A stretch of 64,000 nt of DNA from Membranipora membranacea (Eukaryota; Bryozoa; Gymnolaemata; Cheilostomatida; Membraniporidae). Made by a program: the position numbers and the translations under genes. The notes under the pieces are model-generated. The model searched no databases and was not told the origin of the DNA. It worked only from the letters and a program-made list of their open reading frames with translations. The stretch covers positions 3,906,001-3,970,000 of the forward strand of contig OU612065.1 in NCBI GenBank assembly GCA_914767715.1. Direction: 5' to 3'. Shown in pieces: positions 47,337-60,523 of the stretch (position 1 is the first letter of the stretch; the number at the start of each line of letters is the position of its first letter).

Positions 47337-47552
47337 TTATATAGATTGGTATATATGTTTGATGAGCATTGTTTTAGAGTGTTTAAACCTGTCAACTGAT
47401 CTGATATGGTAAGGTAAGCCATTGAATTTGCTTGCAACTACATGATTTAGGTTGTCAAAAGGTACTTTTATAAGTTTATCATCCCGTTTAGGAAATCTAT
47501 TCTCTACATTTACAAAAAAATCAGAAATGTATTGAGGTGACAAATTATACAT
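47337..47552 (-). pseudogene. retrotransposon C-terminal scrap
   Basis: NLNHVVASKFNGLPYHIRSV then RFKHSKTMLIK resemble the extreme C terminus of a CR1/L2-type ORF2. It abuts, in the opposite orientation, the fragment at 47577. Confidence 0.5.
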
Positions 47553-47576
47553 AACTTTGAATCCGTATAGGTATTA

Positions 47577-48263
47577 AAATACGCCGATGACACTGTGATA
47601 TTAGAATTCATCTCGCCAAAATCACCATCATCACTGCAAGTTGAAATCAATAATATCAGATCCTGGTGCACAAGAAACAGTCTGCTCATCAACACAAAGA
47701 AAACCAAAGAGCTTGTTTTCTGTAATCTACGCGATGATCCTGACCCTCCACCCATCATGATCAACAACTCCGCCATCGAACGAGTAGATGAATACAAATA
47801 TCTTGGCACCACACTTAATCATAAGCTTAACTTCAATACGAACACCAAAAACATCATCAGCAAAGCTAACAAACGACTATTCATCATGAAGCAGCTAGCC
47901 TTTATGTATGTCAAGACAACTACCATTAAGCTGGCATACACCTCATTTCTCGAAAGTGTCCTACAATATCACCTATGTATTATATACGGACACCTCTCAT
48001 CTGATATTAAGAACCAGTACAATCACCTCATCAACACAGCACGTAGACTAAGCAAAGGCAGGCTTGAAGTTACAACCATAGACGATATATTCGATAAATT
48101 CTTCAAAACTAAATGCCTGAGAATGTTCGCTTCGGGCAAAGACACTGTCATAACGCTAGAACAACTCCCATCTGGTAGATACAGAGTGCCAGCCTACCGT
48201 GTAAACTGCCGTAAATACTGTTTTCGCTCCTTATGTGTAAAACTGCTCAATCGAATAGCTTGA
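47577..48263 (+). pseudogene. retrotransposon RT fragment from YADD to C terminus
   Basis: Open to a stop at 48261-48263. It starts exactly at the catalytic core, KYADDTVILEF, and runs through NTKKTKELVFCNLRDD, DEYKYLGTTLNHKLNFN, LAYTSFLESVLQYHLCIIYG and the C-terminal end. It lacks the fingers and palm start and any endonuclease. The uninterrupted frame suggests a fairly recent 5'-truncated copy. Confidence 0.85.
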
Positions 48264-49078
48264 TTCATTTATTATAAATCTAGTCAATGTTTTATTATAA
48301 TTTTTAAAACTTTATTTTTATTCACAGAGCACAAGAGAAACATTGATTTTATCATGAGAATTGATACAAATATATACATACATACAGGTAGGTAAAGTAA
48401 TTATTTAGAAGTGGTAACAGTAATATTTTTAGATGCGAACACATTTCGTTTGTTGATATTAAATGATATGGTATATGGTGAACATCTTCAAGTGTTGGAA
48501 AATGCAGCTAGTGTAACTAATTTTCAAAGCTGCAGGGCTATATATTCTAGAGCTTTATCCTATTACATTGTCTTTATGTTTTCTGTATAATAATCTCAGC
48601 ATTGTTATTGTAAATAATAGCCATTGTAATTGTCTCCTGCCGACATTGATTTATACTCATGCAGTAATGGCTTCTCAAATTAGCTTCTCTTGGAAGGAAA
48701 AGACTGATCAATAACAGCATAGCTGATGCACCTTGGTTTGCTCTGTTTACAAAGCTGCTGTATTTTCTATACCAAACACCTATAGTCAATAATATTAATC
48801 AAAATCCGACCAAGTGTGAGGAATTATAATAAGATTCCCTCACCAGTGGCAATATTGTAGGCTTGATTAATGGGCTTAAAATTTACTGTGCGAGAAATCG
48901 AAATTAGAAGGTGGAAGAACTTTTATAAATATAAAGGTGTGCATAGCATTTAGACAATCAACATCAAGCTAGCCGAGCATACATGAAGCAATCAGGGCAG
49001 CAATTTGTACATTGAGCATCTGAGTGATCTGTTAAGATTGATAAACTTTGTTGCTGAATTTTCGAATTTTAGTCAAAA
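48264..49078. other. intergenic/5' region of the membrane-protein gene
   Basis: AT-rich; nothing recognised beyond the presumed 5' UTR before 49079. Confidence 0.4.
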
Positions 49079-50557
49079 ATGGACGGTGAGTTTATCATTG
49101 CTATCTATACAGTTCTTTTAATATTTTCTTCAAAGCAGTACACTTGTTGAGCTGATCCAAAATTTGGAGATTGGTTAAGAAAATGGTTGCATGTCGAATT
49201 CTTATAGATACAGGTCATTGTGGTGATAATTTTGATAAGGTTGTCAAGCCTGCTTGAGAATTATGGAAGACATCTCCAGACCAGCTAACACAATACCTTG
49301 TAATAACCTCGCAAGACTGTGATTAGAATTGATTAAAAGTTTGGCGGCTAATTATTTGGAACATCAAAATTCTCAGCATTACTGTGGTGTTCACAATTCA
49401 TATCAGTATATAATCATATAGTTGCTGGAACAAATTAAATCATAGTGTGGATATTTGGTGTTTAACCCATAGAAGCAGTTAAAGCTACACTTTGTGAAAT
49501 TAACTTGGGTACACATATCAGTTTATCACCAATACAACAGACAACTTTCTTTGGCATTTGCACCGGTTTGTTTGACTTATTCTGACCCGAATATAGGTAT
49601 GCACTGAATATTTGATGCTTTCTCAGTGAGGCCAATTAAACATTAATTTCCTGACAATTTGAATGTTGTAGGTGTATCATGATAAAGGTGCAAAGCCATG
49701 TTTTGAGTAGAATTCAGTAAGGAAATATGAATGCTATAATATCAGTACAGCCTTGACCTTATGTCATCTCACTGTCACTATCGTTCAACCTTTTTACACC
49801 AGAGTCTAGCAGCATCTACATAGTTATATCCTGTATGATGCCATAATGTGCCTTTTTGTGCCTCTGTGACTTTTCTCTTGAGAGGTTAAGCAGATTTCAA
49901 CATCCATTGGAAAAAAGGCAAATGTGAGATGCCATTTCCAGTTGAACAAAGCAAAAGCTTAGCTGTGTTTTGTTGTTTTCTCCAGGCACATACGGACAGA
50001 GCTCGGGTAGCGTCAATATCTGGGTGATAATATTACCGGTGACAGGTATAATCTTGGTGGCATTATTTACTGTCTTCTGTCTGTGTCGTTATACCTGTCG
50101 CTTCATATCGTTCTGCACTAAACAATGTGAGAAAGGGCACAGAAGCAACAAGCCAGTAACAGTGACCATGCCCTCCCACCAAGATATTCATGATCTTATG
50201 CTAAGGCAATCCTCTCCATACTGCGAAAGGAAAAGTACAATACCCTCCTCAGCCTCGGCGCCGCCAGATGAAGAAAAAGGTCTGCTATCACCCAATCGTC
50301 TGACTTTACCACACCATGAGGGGGACAACTCAAGCACACATAACTACAACACACCAAAAACTGATAAATTTCACAGACATCAGAGCACGCAGGCAAAGTT
50401 TGATGTAAATGCCATCACAACTCCTGTACATCAGGCCAAATTTACCTTATCAGACCTCAATATCTCATCATCGAGTAAATGTGACCATAATTATACTGCT
50501 AACAATGAGATTAGTGAAGTCTCTTTACCAGATGGGAAATTTTTGACTAACAGCTAA
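49079..50557 (+). CDS. small single-pass membrane protein, unrecognised
   Basis: Exon 1 has only 7 coding bases (ATGGACG before GTGAGT), and exon 2 is 49986-50557. They join in phase 1 for a 192-residue protein. After a 14-residue Ser/Gly N terminus comes one membrane segment (about residues 15-38, IWVIILPVTGIILVALF), then a Cys-rich juxtamembrane stretch (CLCRYTCRFISFC) that could be palmitoylated. The long tail is hydrophilic, rich in Ser, His and Asn, and looks disordered, with EEKGLLSP resembling a dileucine-type sorting signal. There is no cleavable signal peptide, so type III (N-out) topology is likely. I do not recognise the family. Exon 2 alone is also open from 49970 in the same frame, but the splice above explains the start better. 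It ends tail to tail with IQCB1. Confidence 0.65.
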
Positions 50558-50767
50558 GCTTCTGGATGAATCCGTATATTTTGAGATTTAAATTCAACCT
50601 ACTACCATTAATTCAACCCTTGTATGGAGTCCCAATGGATTTGATCTCCAAAAGTATAATGATATGGCTTATCATATGCATTCTTCTTCCATTGATATTT
50701 AGATTATGCAATGAAAATATCAATTTTATTGTAATATACATAATAAAACAAATATATAAACAAATGC

Positions 50768-50773
50768 AATAAA
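50768..50773 (+). terminator. AATAAA polyadenylation signal
   Basis: Lies 211 bases after the stop of the membrane-protein gene. Confidence 0.45.
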
Positions 50774-51880
50774 TTTCACTGTTGTAGCTAAATCACACTG
50801 AATTTTCTGATGGCATCTGTTTTAAAACTTTACGTGATACATGATCTCAGCTATACTTTAAAATAGAAATTTTAGAATAACTTTCTCAATCAAACGTTGT
50901 TTGTTTACAGAAAAGACAATTTGTGAATATGACATGATTTATTGGAGAAGTGATCGCGTCACAAAAATTTGTCTGACACAGCGCAATTTAAGGTAAAGTT
51001 TGAAAATATCTATTATTCTATAAATGTCGCTATCAAATGGCTCTGAAAACTTAATATGTTATCAATATTTCCATTGAAGTCAATTGAGTTAATTATGGTG
51101 CGTCCAGATTTATTACCAAGGGTTTCTATTTCAGTCAGCACCGAATAAATAAGCAATCATGAAAATCGATGAGTCAACATTAACTTCAAAAGAGAGGTAG
51201 GCTATGACATGTGACAATAAATAATCCGGATTTAAAAAATGATACTTAGAAGAATGTTCATGCTATGTACAAAGGGATTACTAGTTATAGACCTTCAACT
51301 GTTTGTTGAACTCCTAACCTATAGATTTTATATACCATATAACCCCATGGCTTCTAATGCAGAATATCTCAACTTAAGAAACCAACTAACAGGGATAATA
51401 CTTCGTCATCGCTAGAAAGCAAAGCTGGCATAGTTTTTTCGCACAATGATAAAAAAAAAATTCTCTGTTAATGGTAATTACTAATTAGGCCTGACATAAA
51501 TGACAACAGCTACAAATGGTAGGCGAAAACAACAGTATTGAGATCACGTTTTGGACGCAGTTAGAGGAAGACTGATAGTGTTATCATATGGAATCGTTCT
51601 AACGTGGCTCTATAATTACTTAGTTATACAAAATGGAGGGAGGGAGGGAGCTCACTAAGGATGCAAACAGATAAAAAGTTACCAGTATAATGCAACAACA
51701 AAATTCAGTCAAATAGAAAATACTTTGTTCACTTGCATATAGAGGCTGAGAACAATTTGACATGGAGGCATTGAGAATTTGATGTCCTGGTGTGATCCAG
51801 TATATTATTGTTATACATATTTTTGTTGAGGATTTCCTTATATGCGTCACCAGACTTATAGGAGAGTTTTATGACCGGAG
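50774..51880. other. intergenic between convergent genes
   Basis: No gene seen. The 3' UTRs of the membrane-protein gene and IQCB1 should lie in it. Confidence 0.4.
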
Positions 51881-54800
51881 TCAGAGAATCTGCTCATCAT
51901 CATACTGAGAGTCCTGATGTTCGTTACCGAGTTTTCTCCACCATGGCTGGTTGAGTAACCTGATCTCAGCATTGTGGTTTTCTCTAGCTTTAGTTGCTAC
52001 AGGCACAGACCTGGATGTGAACTTGCTTTGGTCTTCAATGCGAAGATTTATCAGCTTAGGAGCATCTGCAATACAAAAACAATTGCAAAAGTGTTAACTT
52101 TTTTATATCTGGTGTGAAATACAAAATCCAGCTTACGAGTTATGACAGAAGGGACTTGGTTCTGAGAGTATAGTCTGGCCCTAGATTGCATCATGCAAAC
52201 CATTGCATATAGATGCAAGGCATTATTGATGCTATGACACCTCTATATGTGTGTGTTGTTCAGCGTCATAGTTTACTGGAAGTGAATGCGATATTGAAGA
52301 CAAGTACACAGAGCTCTAAGACGCTGTCGCATCATTATCAACTCAATGTGTAAATATTCTAAAAACCGGAATGTTGGGAACACTGCAATATAACACACCA
52401 AGCGAACAAAAAACTACAATATCACTTCTTGACAATTCAAAATTGACATAAATGTGAGATTAAGACGCGAAAGAAATTAAAAGAGAAACCTGATATGACA
52501 GTAGAGTAGAGATCAATGTACTTATAAATGAGAGGTCATTGTGTGGACAGCCCATGCAGTCAATACCAATGTAATTATTGATACAGACATTTAAACAGGA
52601 GGGCAAAACGGTTCATGACAAGGGTCAGATCAGCTCTTAATAAAATACCCTTGGTCTTACGTAGAGGGCAATGAGCTTAGCCTTAAAAGCCTGATTATCA
52701 GAAACTATTTTGTACAAACTCATCTCCCAGGGGGACACAAATTTTGAATAGATTTTACACTTTTCTAATATTAACTACAAGTTCTACGTGGTATAGTTAT
52801 AGTTATACTCAAACAATTGGAAATAAATGATGCTAAACAAAGGTCCTTCCTCCTACGACTATAAGAAATCAATGTTTTTATGTTTGTAGTCGCTATAATT
52901 ATAAATCGAATAATGGTGTCAATTTCATTCTCAATAGCAAAAATAACAATCAGCCCTTTTTAACTGAGTTATTTTGACAACAGACTCAATGTACAAATTT
53001 AACAAACCCAAATATTTTGTTCGAACGCCAGATATAATAGACCATTCAAGTCACTGTTACGAATCTGTGAAGATCTAATAAGATTATCACAGTTGTATTC
53101 GCCATGTCTAATGAACACCAGAGTAACGTCATCAAATAATTGGAATTTCTTAGCATCATCAAGAAGCGGTAAATAAGGGAATGATCGAATTAAACTGAGC
53201 CAGTTATGTAATAATTTGGTATCAAACTTGAACATAATTAGTAAACTAGAGTTGGTGAGAGAACCAGAAAACATAAGATGGGCACAAGGATAACCAACAC
53301 AACCATCGATGAAGTTCACCATCTAACTCTCGATACAGGTTTGTAAACCTCGGCTTATCAACATGTTTTGCACGGATCAATCAACTATCAGGCAGATATC
53401 GAAGCCTTATATATAGAACTGCCTGGGGTAGAGATTCCTTCCTAAGACATTTGATTTTAATATTACAAGATATTTTTTACTCCACTAGAAGTCAGACTTT
53501 ACTTCACTCACTGTTTTTATATTTCTTATTGTTATTCCCTACACAAGTAACAGTATTAACCCTCAATCTCACAGCATACCTCGCAGCATACCTCGCAGCA
53601 TACCTCGCAGCATACCTCACAGCATACCTCACAGCATACCTCACAGCATACCTCACAGCATACCTAATGTTTGTAACAAAATAAGCCAACCAACTATCTC
53701 CCTTCTGTTCATTGATTAAATATAAAAGTTTCCTTGACTCTCTGGAATAGGTAAGGTAAGGTAAGGTAAGGTAGGGTAAGGTAAGGTAAGGTAGGGTAGG
53801 GTAGGGTAGGGTAGGGTAGGGTAGGGTAGGGTAGGGTAGGGTAGGGTAGGGTAGGGTAGGGTAGGGTAGGGTAGGGTAGGGTAAGGTAAGGTAAGGGGTA
53901 TTAAACCCACTGTTCAAATAGGCCCAAAATGACGGTTGATCGAGATAATTTTACTATATAGCAATTTGGCAACTTTTGTTGTCTGGACAGAAGCAGAATT
54001 CCCCAGAAGCAGATGATTTCTTCACCTAACATGTCGCATGAGGGGATCATGGATTTTGCATGAATACCTAGTCCCTTACCCATGACTGGTCCCTTACCTA
54101 TGACTGGTGACTATTATCATGCAGTGAAATCACACATAGCTTTATCTGACAAGGACCTGGCACCATACATGGGCTGAGAGCATTGTTATGTAATAAGTGC
54201 TGTCCATGCAGGGAACACAGTGACTCACTTAGTAAAAGGTCTGAGTCAGTTTCCAGCTCAGCCAGTAGCGCTTCTCTATGTAGCTGCTTTCTCTTGTTTA
54301 CTCTGTTTGTAAAGACATGCCTCTTCAGTATGTCCTGACAGTTATTGTGTAGATCCTGCTGCTGTACACGTGTTCTAGCTTTCGGCTGTGAGAAAATAAT
54401 GAATATAGTTGGTAAGCACAGTTGATAAATGCTTCAACTAGGAGGAGATTTATGTCATCCATTCATACGCTACATGTGATGTTGATCCTTGTCCAACAAG
54501 TTCACTTGTACCATGAAATGTTTTTTCCTAGGTGGGTTATGTCATCTCATCTTCTTTGAGAAGCCTACTGTAGAGTGAAACCTTAACATTTATATCATCT
54601 GATGTTTGGTGAAATTACCGTAGGACCCTTAATGTTACAAGGTCAGTAATAAAAAACAGCTACTAAGCCAGCTAGCAGACTGAATAAGTTATATTTATAT
54701 TATTTCATAGAGAAATTGACTGTATATATTTGGCAGTATTTATATGACAGTGGACATGGTGAGTCCAGGATGCTAGCTTCTACTACCAGAGCCACCACTG

Positions 54801-57800
54801 TAGAAGTGGTAAAATACCACCACATCACAGCGGAGGAGAGCGACCTCAAGACAATAATAAAATCAAGGTCTGACAATACGATAACAGTCAATTAAGTAAA
54901 GGACTATAAATCAACATATAAAACTTATGTACTGGATAAGCCTCTCGTCTGTCTAGTATAATCTTCTGTAGATAAACTCTTCTCTCATCAGTCAAACCTT
55001 CAGCCCTCTGCCATGTGGGCGGCTCCTTCCTCACCTTCTCTAGTCGAGCCAAAAACTTCCGTACCTGGAATGGTTGTGATAAGAACCAATGAACTCCCAA
55101 GTATAAACTCAACAAGAAAGTCTGAAAGTTAAACAAATGGTTTTAGGGAATCTATCTTGTGTATACAGTATGATTATTCCTTATGTGTTTCTTTATTTAA
55201 ATGTGAATATATATATAGGCACTCACACATCTCTGTATAACAACAGCAGACTTCACTCTAACAATCTTCTGTTTTCTCTGTGTGAAATCTCTCCTGACGT
55301 TGTGACCTCTCCACGCTGTCTGTATGGTTAAAGCTGAGTGCTCTCTCATGTTCTCCAGATGGCGCGATATTGCTGAAGCCGGCAGCATACCTAATATCTG
55401 TATCTGTTTCTCTCTGGTGGCTCTCATAGCCTGCTTACGAGCTACTGTCAGCTGATGAGTCAGTGCTGACTTCATCTTATCCTCATCCTCTGTTTGCTGC
55501 TGCTGCCGCTTCTTCACTCTACATGACAAATATTCTTTTGCAATGTCATGGATCAAAATCTGAGCAGTGGCTTGTGGGTTGTTGATGACACTTCGTATTC
55601 TCTCATATGGTTCATGCAGCTTAAATAACACCAAGCACTGTTACCTCTCACCTCTTTCCTGAATTGTCATACAAAACCAATCAGAATTAGTAACTGTCAC
55701 TCCTCCTGGGAAGATTATTCTCTACATGCTGCATTAAGTAGACTATTCTTACCTGAATGATCTCTGTAGTTTAGTGAAACCTGCACTGGCTTTTTGTAAT
55801 GATTTTCTTGTTTTGAAGCTTTTATAAACAGATTGAATAAGGGTGGCTGCACGATGAAACTTCTCTGTTTCAACTCTTCGAGCATTTCCAGCATCGAGTA
55901 AACCAACAAATTCCTTCAAATCTCGACCGAACCCCTGAAATGGCAAGCAAGCAATCTCATAAATTGAGCATAGAAGCAAGGATCAATGTTGTGGGTTTCA
56001 GGGAAAATGTGGTCCAAAAACTTTATCAGATGTTGGCCTTTGATTGTTTGATCGTTGTTTGATCGATTGGAGGCAAATCTGATCCTGGTGGATTCTGATT
56101 ATACAATGCTGCATAAAATTGGTAAGTAGCACTCCATGTGTTGGCCAACTTCAGGTTATTTACAACTCTAACAATAACCAGAGCAATCAATAGAGACATT
56201 ACCTGACCAGACCATCTGCTCATAAGAGGTCTCAAGCCGCGATATCTCGTACAGATAATCTGTATGAAGTAGGGCCGTACTTGACATATGAGTATTAATG
56301 TAGAAATGGCAGAGCTGTAAAAAATATTAACAGCATTAATGTTTCTTCAAAGTACAACTGAAGTAGTGATGATCTACAACTGAACAAGGCCAGTGAAAAT
56401 CGCACATAAGGCCACTTCAAAGATGACAGTCAATAAAAACAGGTAGATGGAAGATACATATTTATATTGTGTTCTAACAAAAAATGCTACCAATATGGAC
56501 AAAGGTGTATTTTTCTTTTTACCTTTCCATCATGAAGATGGATATAACTACCAATATATAACTCTAGTTACATTGGGGCTGTTTAGTTCATTCTCTCTCA
56601 ATTTTTGTATGCATTTTTTTATATAAACAGTCAATATTGAATGTAAAATAAACTACTTTAACTGTGTAGTGGTTTAATGGTAACAATATTGGCTCATACA
56701 AGTTCAACAGTGACTGAACTGTATTATATGGAAGGAGGATAGAGTCATATTGTGTGCTGAAGCCAGAGTATATAAGACCTCTGTGGCCTCAGCACGAAGT
56801 ATTACTCAGTAGTTCTCTGGTTTTCCATTTTTTATAGTAATAATAATATCAATTTTATTTGCTGATCAAGTCATAAATGACACATAAGACTCATAAATGC
56901 AGAGAACTCATAATTTAAAATTCTCACTTACTTTGCCACATATTTGTCAACTCCAGACACAATTTTGAAGACCATCTCATCAAGTAATGAGTGAAGAACT
57001 TTTTCGTCTAGACTAGATATAACATCTGCATTAACTCTGACAGCATACTGTATCAGATTGAGAGCTGAATGAGCCGTATCAGCGTCATCGGATATAAGCA
57101 TCTGGAGAAGCCACTGAGATCGCAAAACTAGGAACAAGATAGACAAGGTTTGGGAGTCGTGTTTCCAATGCCAGAGAGCAGGAAATCATTAATTCCAGTT
57201 TTATCAAAATTGATGTAGGCTAGAATCGGGATGGTCTATATGCCCAGACAATGGCAAAGTGATTAGAGAGGGTAAGTTTAAACGTGCAAGTTCAGAAAAA
57301 AGTCCAGGAGAAAGTCAGCTGAATCTCCTCAACTAAAAATCAGGATTTTTTGGGATCAGGTCAGTAATTAAAGACTATTTCAATGGTGCAATAAATATTG
57401 CACATGTTTGATAACAATAACAGTAAATATATACCATTATTTGTCAAAAAGACATGTCCACTAAAAAGAGTGTTCATCGCCTCCAGCGCAGTCCTGAAGT
57501 GGTCCAGCATTTCCTTTTTTGAGGTTGCGTCATGCTGTAATAAAAGATAGGATAAATGTACTTGATCAGTTGATCAGTCAGCCAATGTTTAAAAGGACAA
57601 CGAGTCAAAGAGATAATAATGAAAATTACATGAGGCATTTTTAATCGCAAAAAAAGTACTCCACAAGTTGATTGTGGAGAAGAAAACAGTAAGATTATTA
57701 AAAGTGCTATTTAAGTATGTCAAAACATTAGTTCAAGCTAAGTATATGTTCTTCAACATGAAGTTGTCATTCTATTATACCACAAAGTATAAGCAATGCT

Positions 57801-59513
57801 CAGCAAACAAATCATAGATACTACCACTGGGGCAACACAGAGCTGTGAAATTGACAACAGCGCTTCATAAACTATTCTTTGGTTATGAAGTGACCTCGAT
57901 AAAACAACTAACCTCAGCAATATAAGCCAGCTGTAGCTTCCTGGCCAACATAAGGATGTTCTCACTAGCTGTTGGTAAGGTTATGCCGTAGTATTCATGA
58001 GATTCTGGTGGATCAAATCCAATAAATATATTGCTGAAAGTAATTTTAAATAATTAATTTCCAAGGGTGTTTATTTTCAGTATCAACTTTGCTATTGTTG
58101 AACCACTTTTTCCTATTTTCAAGCATTAAAAATTCAGCATGTTTTTTATTGATTACTATCATTTAACGTTCTATTATATATACATTATTTTAAAATTTCT
58201 ATGGACATATCCAGTCTGAATGCCTCATTTCAAAATGCAATTCCTTATGCTATTGAGTGGTAGTGATACTCAATGGTCATCATTGCCTGAAATTTGGATT
58301 CAACCAGTATTAAATAATTTGTCACATTGGTTTGATTTCTTTCGATGCTTATCTGTTTAATCAAAGTAACTAGAGCTGTAAAAATAGCAGATACATGATA
58401 GATATTCATTCTCCAAGTGCACCACTGCGTATGATCAGGGTATGGTATGATATTGGTATGGTATGATTTAGGAATTACCTCCCGTGAAAGTTTAAGATGT
58501 ATATCGTAAGAATTGCTAAGTTGAAAGTATGTGATATCACTCACTGTACCACGTGCTCTTAAACATTTCTTGTGTAATATTATCCAGCGGTTTTCAAAAT
58601 GAAAAATGCAATGACATGGCCCCACACTGAAACCAACATTGTCATTTTATCACATCGTTGACAGAGCTTTCCAATGACATATAAAATGTTTGATTTGGTA
58701 AATCTTGATATGAAACCTAGATCACAGATAAGGTGAGAAAAAAGAAACTTCTGTCTTAGTTCAGTTCAACAAAACGGCTCAGTTAGATACAATAACTTTG
58801 GTTCAATATATTTTTAAAAGTATTACCTGGCAAATGTTGCCAGCTCTGCTGCAACTTTCCATTTTCCAGGGATGAGCTCAAAGTTTTGTTTTAAGACAAG
58901 AACAAGCACCTGAACAAGCTCAAAACTCCACACCTCTTTTTTAAAATCAGCTTGCTGAGAAGATCCCGGTTGAGTCTCGTTAAAAACATCTGCAATAGGA
59001 GATAGTCACAGAATGTCATCTTACAAAACGGCTTACATATCAGATTAAGTGTGGTCCAGTTTGTCTGCATTCGAAGCTGCTCCCCCTAGAATGGGACCGA
59101 AACTGAATGCAGGCAAATCGGATCAAACTTGATCTATTGATAGAGGAGTTCAAACTTAAATTTTTTTTCAAATAAACTGAATAAAATAGAGACAAATCGA
59201 TTTTCTCTCATCAAAAATTATACACACAAAAAATCCGGTTACAAATTAGTAAATGTAACTGGACCAACTCTTGGCGCCGTGTAAAGGTAGTACACACATG
59301 TATTACAATGCTTATGGTATGGTCAGCATGACACTATATGGACATAACTTGAGTTAGGGTATAGGACAAGCACCAGGTGAGCATCGCAACTCATCCAGGA
59401 TACACACCTCTGACCTCTAGCAGCAGAGTAGGCACCTCTCTATCTGTGGCCTCTGCAATCTCAGCAGCTAATGTCAGCAATCTAGGGTCAATAATCTCTG
59501 GGTGCTCAGCCAT
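51881..59513 (-). CDS. IQCB1: IQ motif-containing B1 (nephrocystin-5)
   Basis: Eleven exons: 59513-59408, 58989-58827, 58033-57913, 57534-57435, 57127-56932, 56314-56203, 55934-55753, 55518-55227, 55064-54933, 54385-54229, 52065-51881. All borders are AG/GT, all phases agree, and the total is 1746 bases: 581 residues plus stop (human 598). IQCB1 acts at the ciliary transition zone, binding calmodulin through IQ motifs and CEP290 and the BBSome through other parts. The N-terminal half is helical. Then IQ-like segments: AATLIQSVYKSFKTRK (about 295-310), ALTIQTAWRGHNVRRDF (about 389-405) and VVIQRC. FLARLEKVRKEPPTWQRAEG, GLTDERRVYLQ and, near the end, QPWWRKLG match the vertebrate protein in order. 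The start MAEHPEIIDPRLLTLAAEIA aligns with the human start. Intron 10 (52066-54228) carries two microsatellites. Confidence 0.96.
53568..53663 (+). repeat. 12-bp tandem repeat, 8 units
   Basis: Eight in-phase units of CTCRCAGCATAC, four with CTCGCAG and the rest CTCACAG. Located in intron 10 of IQCB1. Confidence 0.95.
53748..53895 (+). repeat. pentanucleotide array, TAGGG/TAAGG
   Basis: About 30 units of a 5-bp repeat: TAAGG at both edges and TAGGG in the middle. It resembles a telomere motif but lacks the sixth base. It lies in intron 10 of IQCB1. Confidence 0.95.
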
Positions 59514-60047
59514 CCTAGTGTGGTTCACTTCACTGAAATGATTTAAAAAATTTAGAAATAATCAGACCCAGTTTGATATTGTAAACTTGTTTTTGTATGA
59601 TTAGGTTGCAACGTGTCTGAGTTGATATTAAAAAGCCATTTCTAATCCGTGCACAACACAGCCATACTAAAGAAGTCCATCAGGTGGCCTTTACATGTTT
59701 GATGTAGAGTAGGACATAGATGGGCTTACAGCAGCAATTTTTGCTGTAACCACCCCATCCGGATAGGCATGTCACCCCGATTATGAGTGTCTACAACCAA
59801 TCCTCCTCCGTTACGAACACATCCCCCTCTGACAAATCCATGTCCGTATGCATTTTTTTGCGACCGAACGCCAAGTACTTGGCGTCTGGCGGTTGTCCAA
59901 GTACCAGTCGGATGCCTATTTGGCAACATCCAGCAGTTGCCTAATGGAAATCTTGATTGGTTCTTAGCGCAGCATACCCTAGCTCAAACAATAAGAGCCA
60001 GCCAAATGTTTCAATGTGTGTGTTGGCTGTCAAACTCATCTAAAGAC
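59514..60047. other. upstream of IQCB1
   Basis: Should contain the IQCB1 promoter and 5' UTR. A perfect palindrome ACGCCAAGTACTTGGCGT lies near 59868-59886. No other gene seen. Confidence 0.4.
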
Positions 60048-60055
60048 AGGCCATA

Positions 60056-60515
60056 CATGGGGGCCTGGGACTTACATGTCTTTACTTTGCCAATGTCTAC
60101 TATCAACCACCCAAACAACACCAAACAGGTTAAGACACAAATTTTTTTTTTTTTACAACCTTCCTTGAAATCTCTCACACTAACTCACACCTCCTTCCTC
60201 TTTCATTCGCTTCAGGTTTGAAGGTTCTAGCACAAACAGAGCTGACTTTATGGACCAGAGAAAAAAGATGCCTCTCCTTTCTGCCTTTCAGGTTTTTTGT
60301 AAATTTTGTAGAGGCATCTTTTTTCTCTGGCCCATAAAGTCAGTTCTGTTTGTGCTAGAACCTTCAAACGAAAGAGGAAGGAGGTGTGAGTTAGTGTGAG
60401 AGATTTCAAGGTAGGTTGTAAAAAAAATGTTTGTGTCTTACCCTGTTTCGTGTTTTTTGGGTGGTTGATAGTGGACATTGGCAAAGTAAAGACATGTAAG
60501 TCCCAGGGGCCCATG
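60056..60515. mobile_element. 460-bp foldback element with 8-bp TSD
   Basis: Two ~210-bp arms are nearly exact reverse complements: outer CATGGGCCCCTGGGACTTAC (right arm, read inward), then CTTTACTTTGCCAATGTC, GTTTGAAGGTTCTAGCAC and GAGGCATC-type sequence to a ~30-bp loop near 60290. AGGCCATA flanks both sides exactly (60048-60055, 60516-60523). No coding capacity. A diverged copy and a 98-bp version lie at 21045 and 7283. Confidence 0.93.
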
Positions 60516-60523
60516 AGGCCATA

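Noticed and set aside
53504-53910. Minus-strand frames with repeated LPYPT and AVRY residues
   Set aside because: Direct translations of the 5-bp and 12-bp tandem repeats inside an IQCB1 intron.
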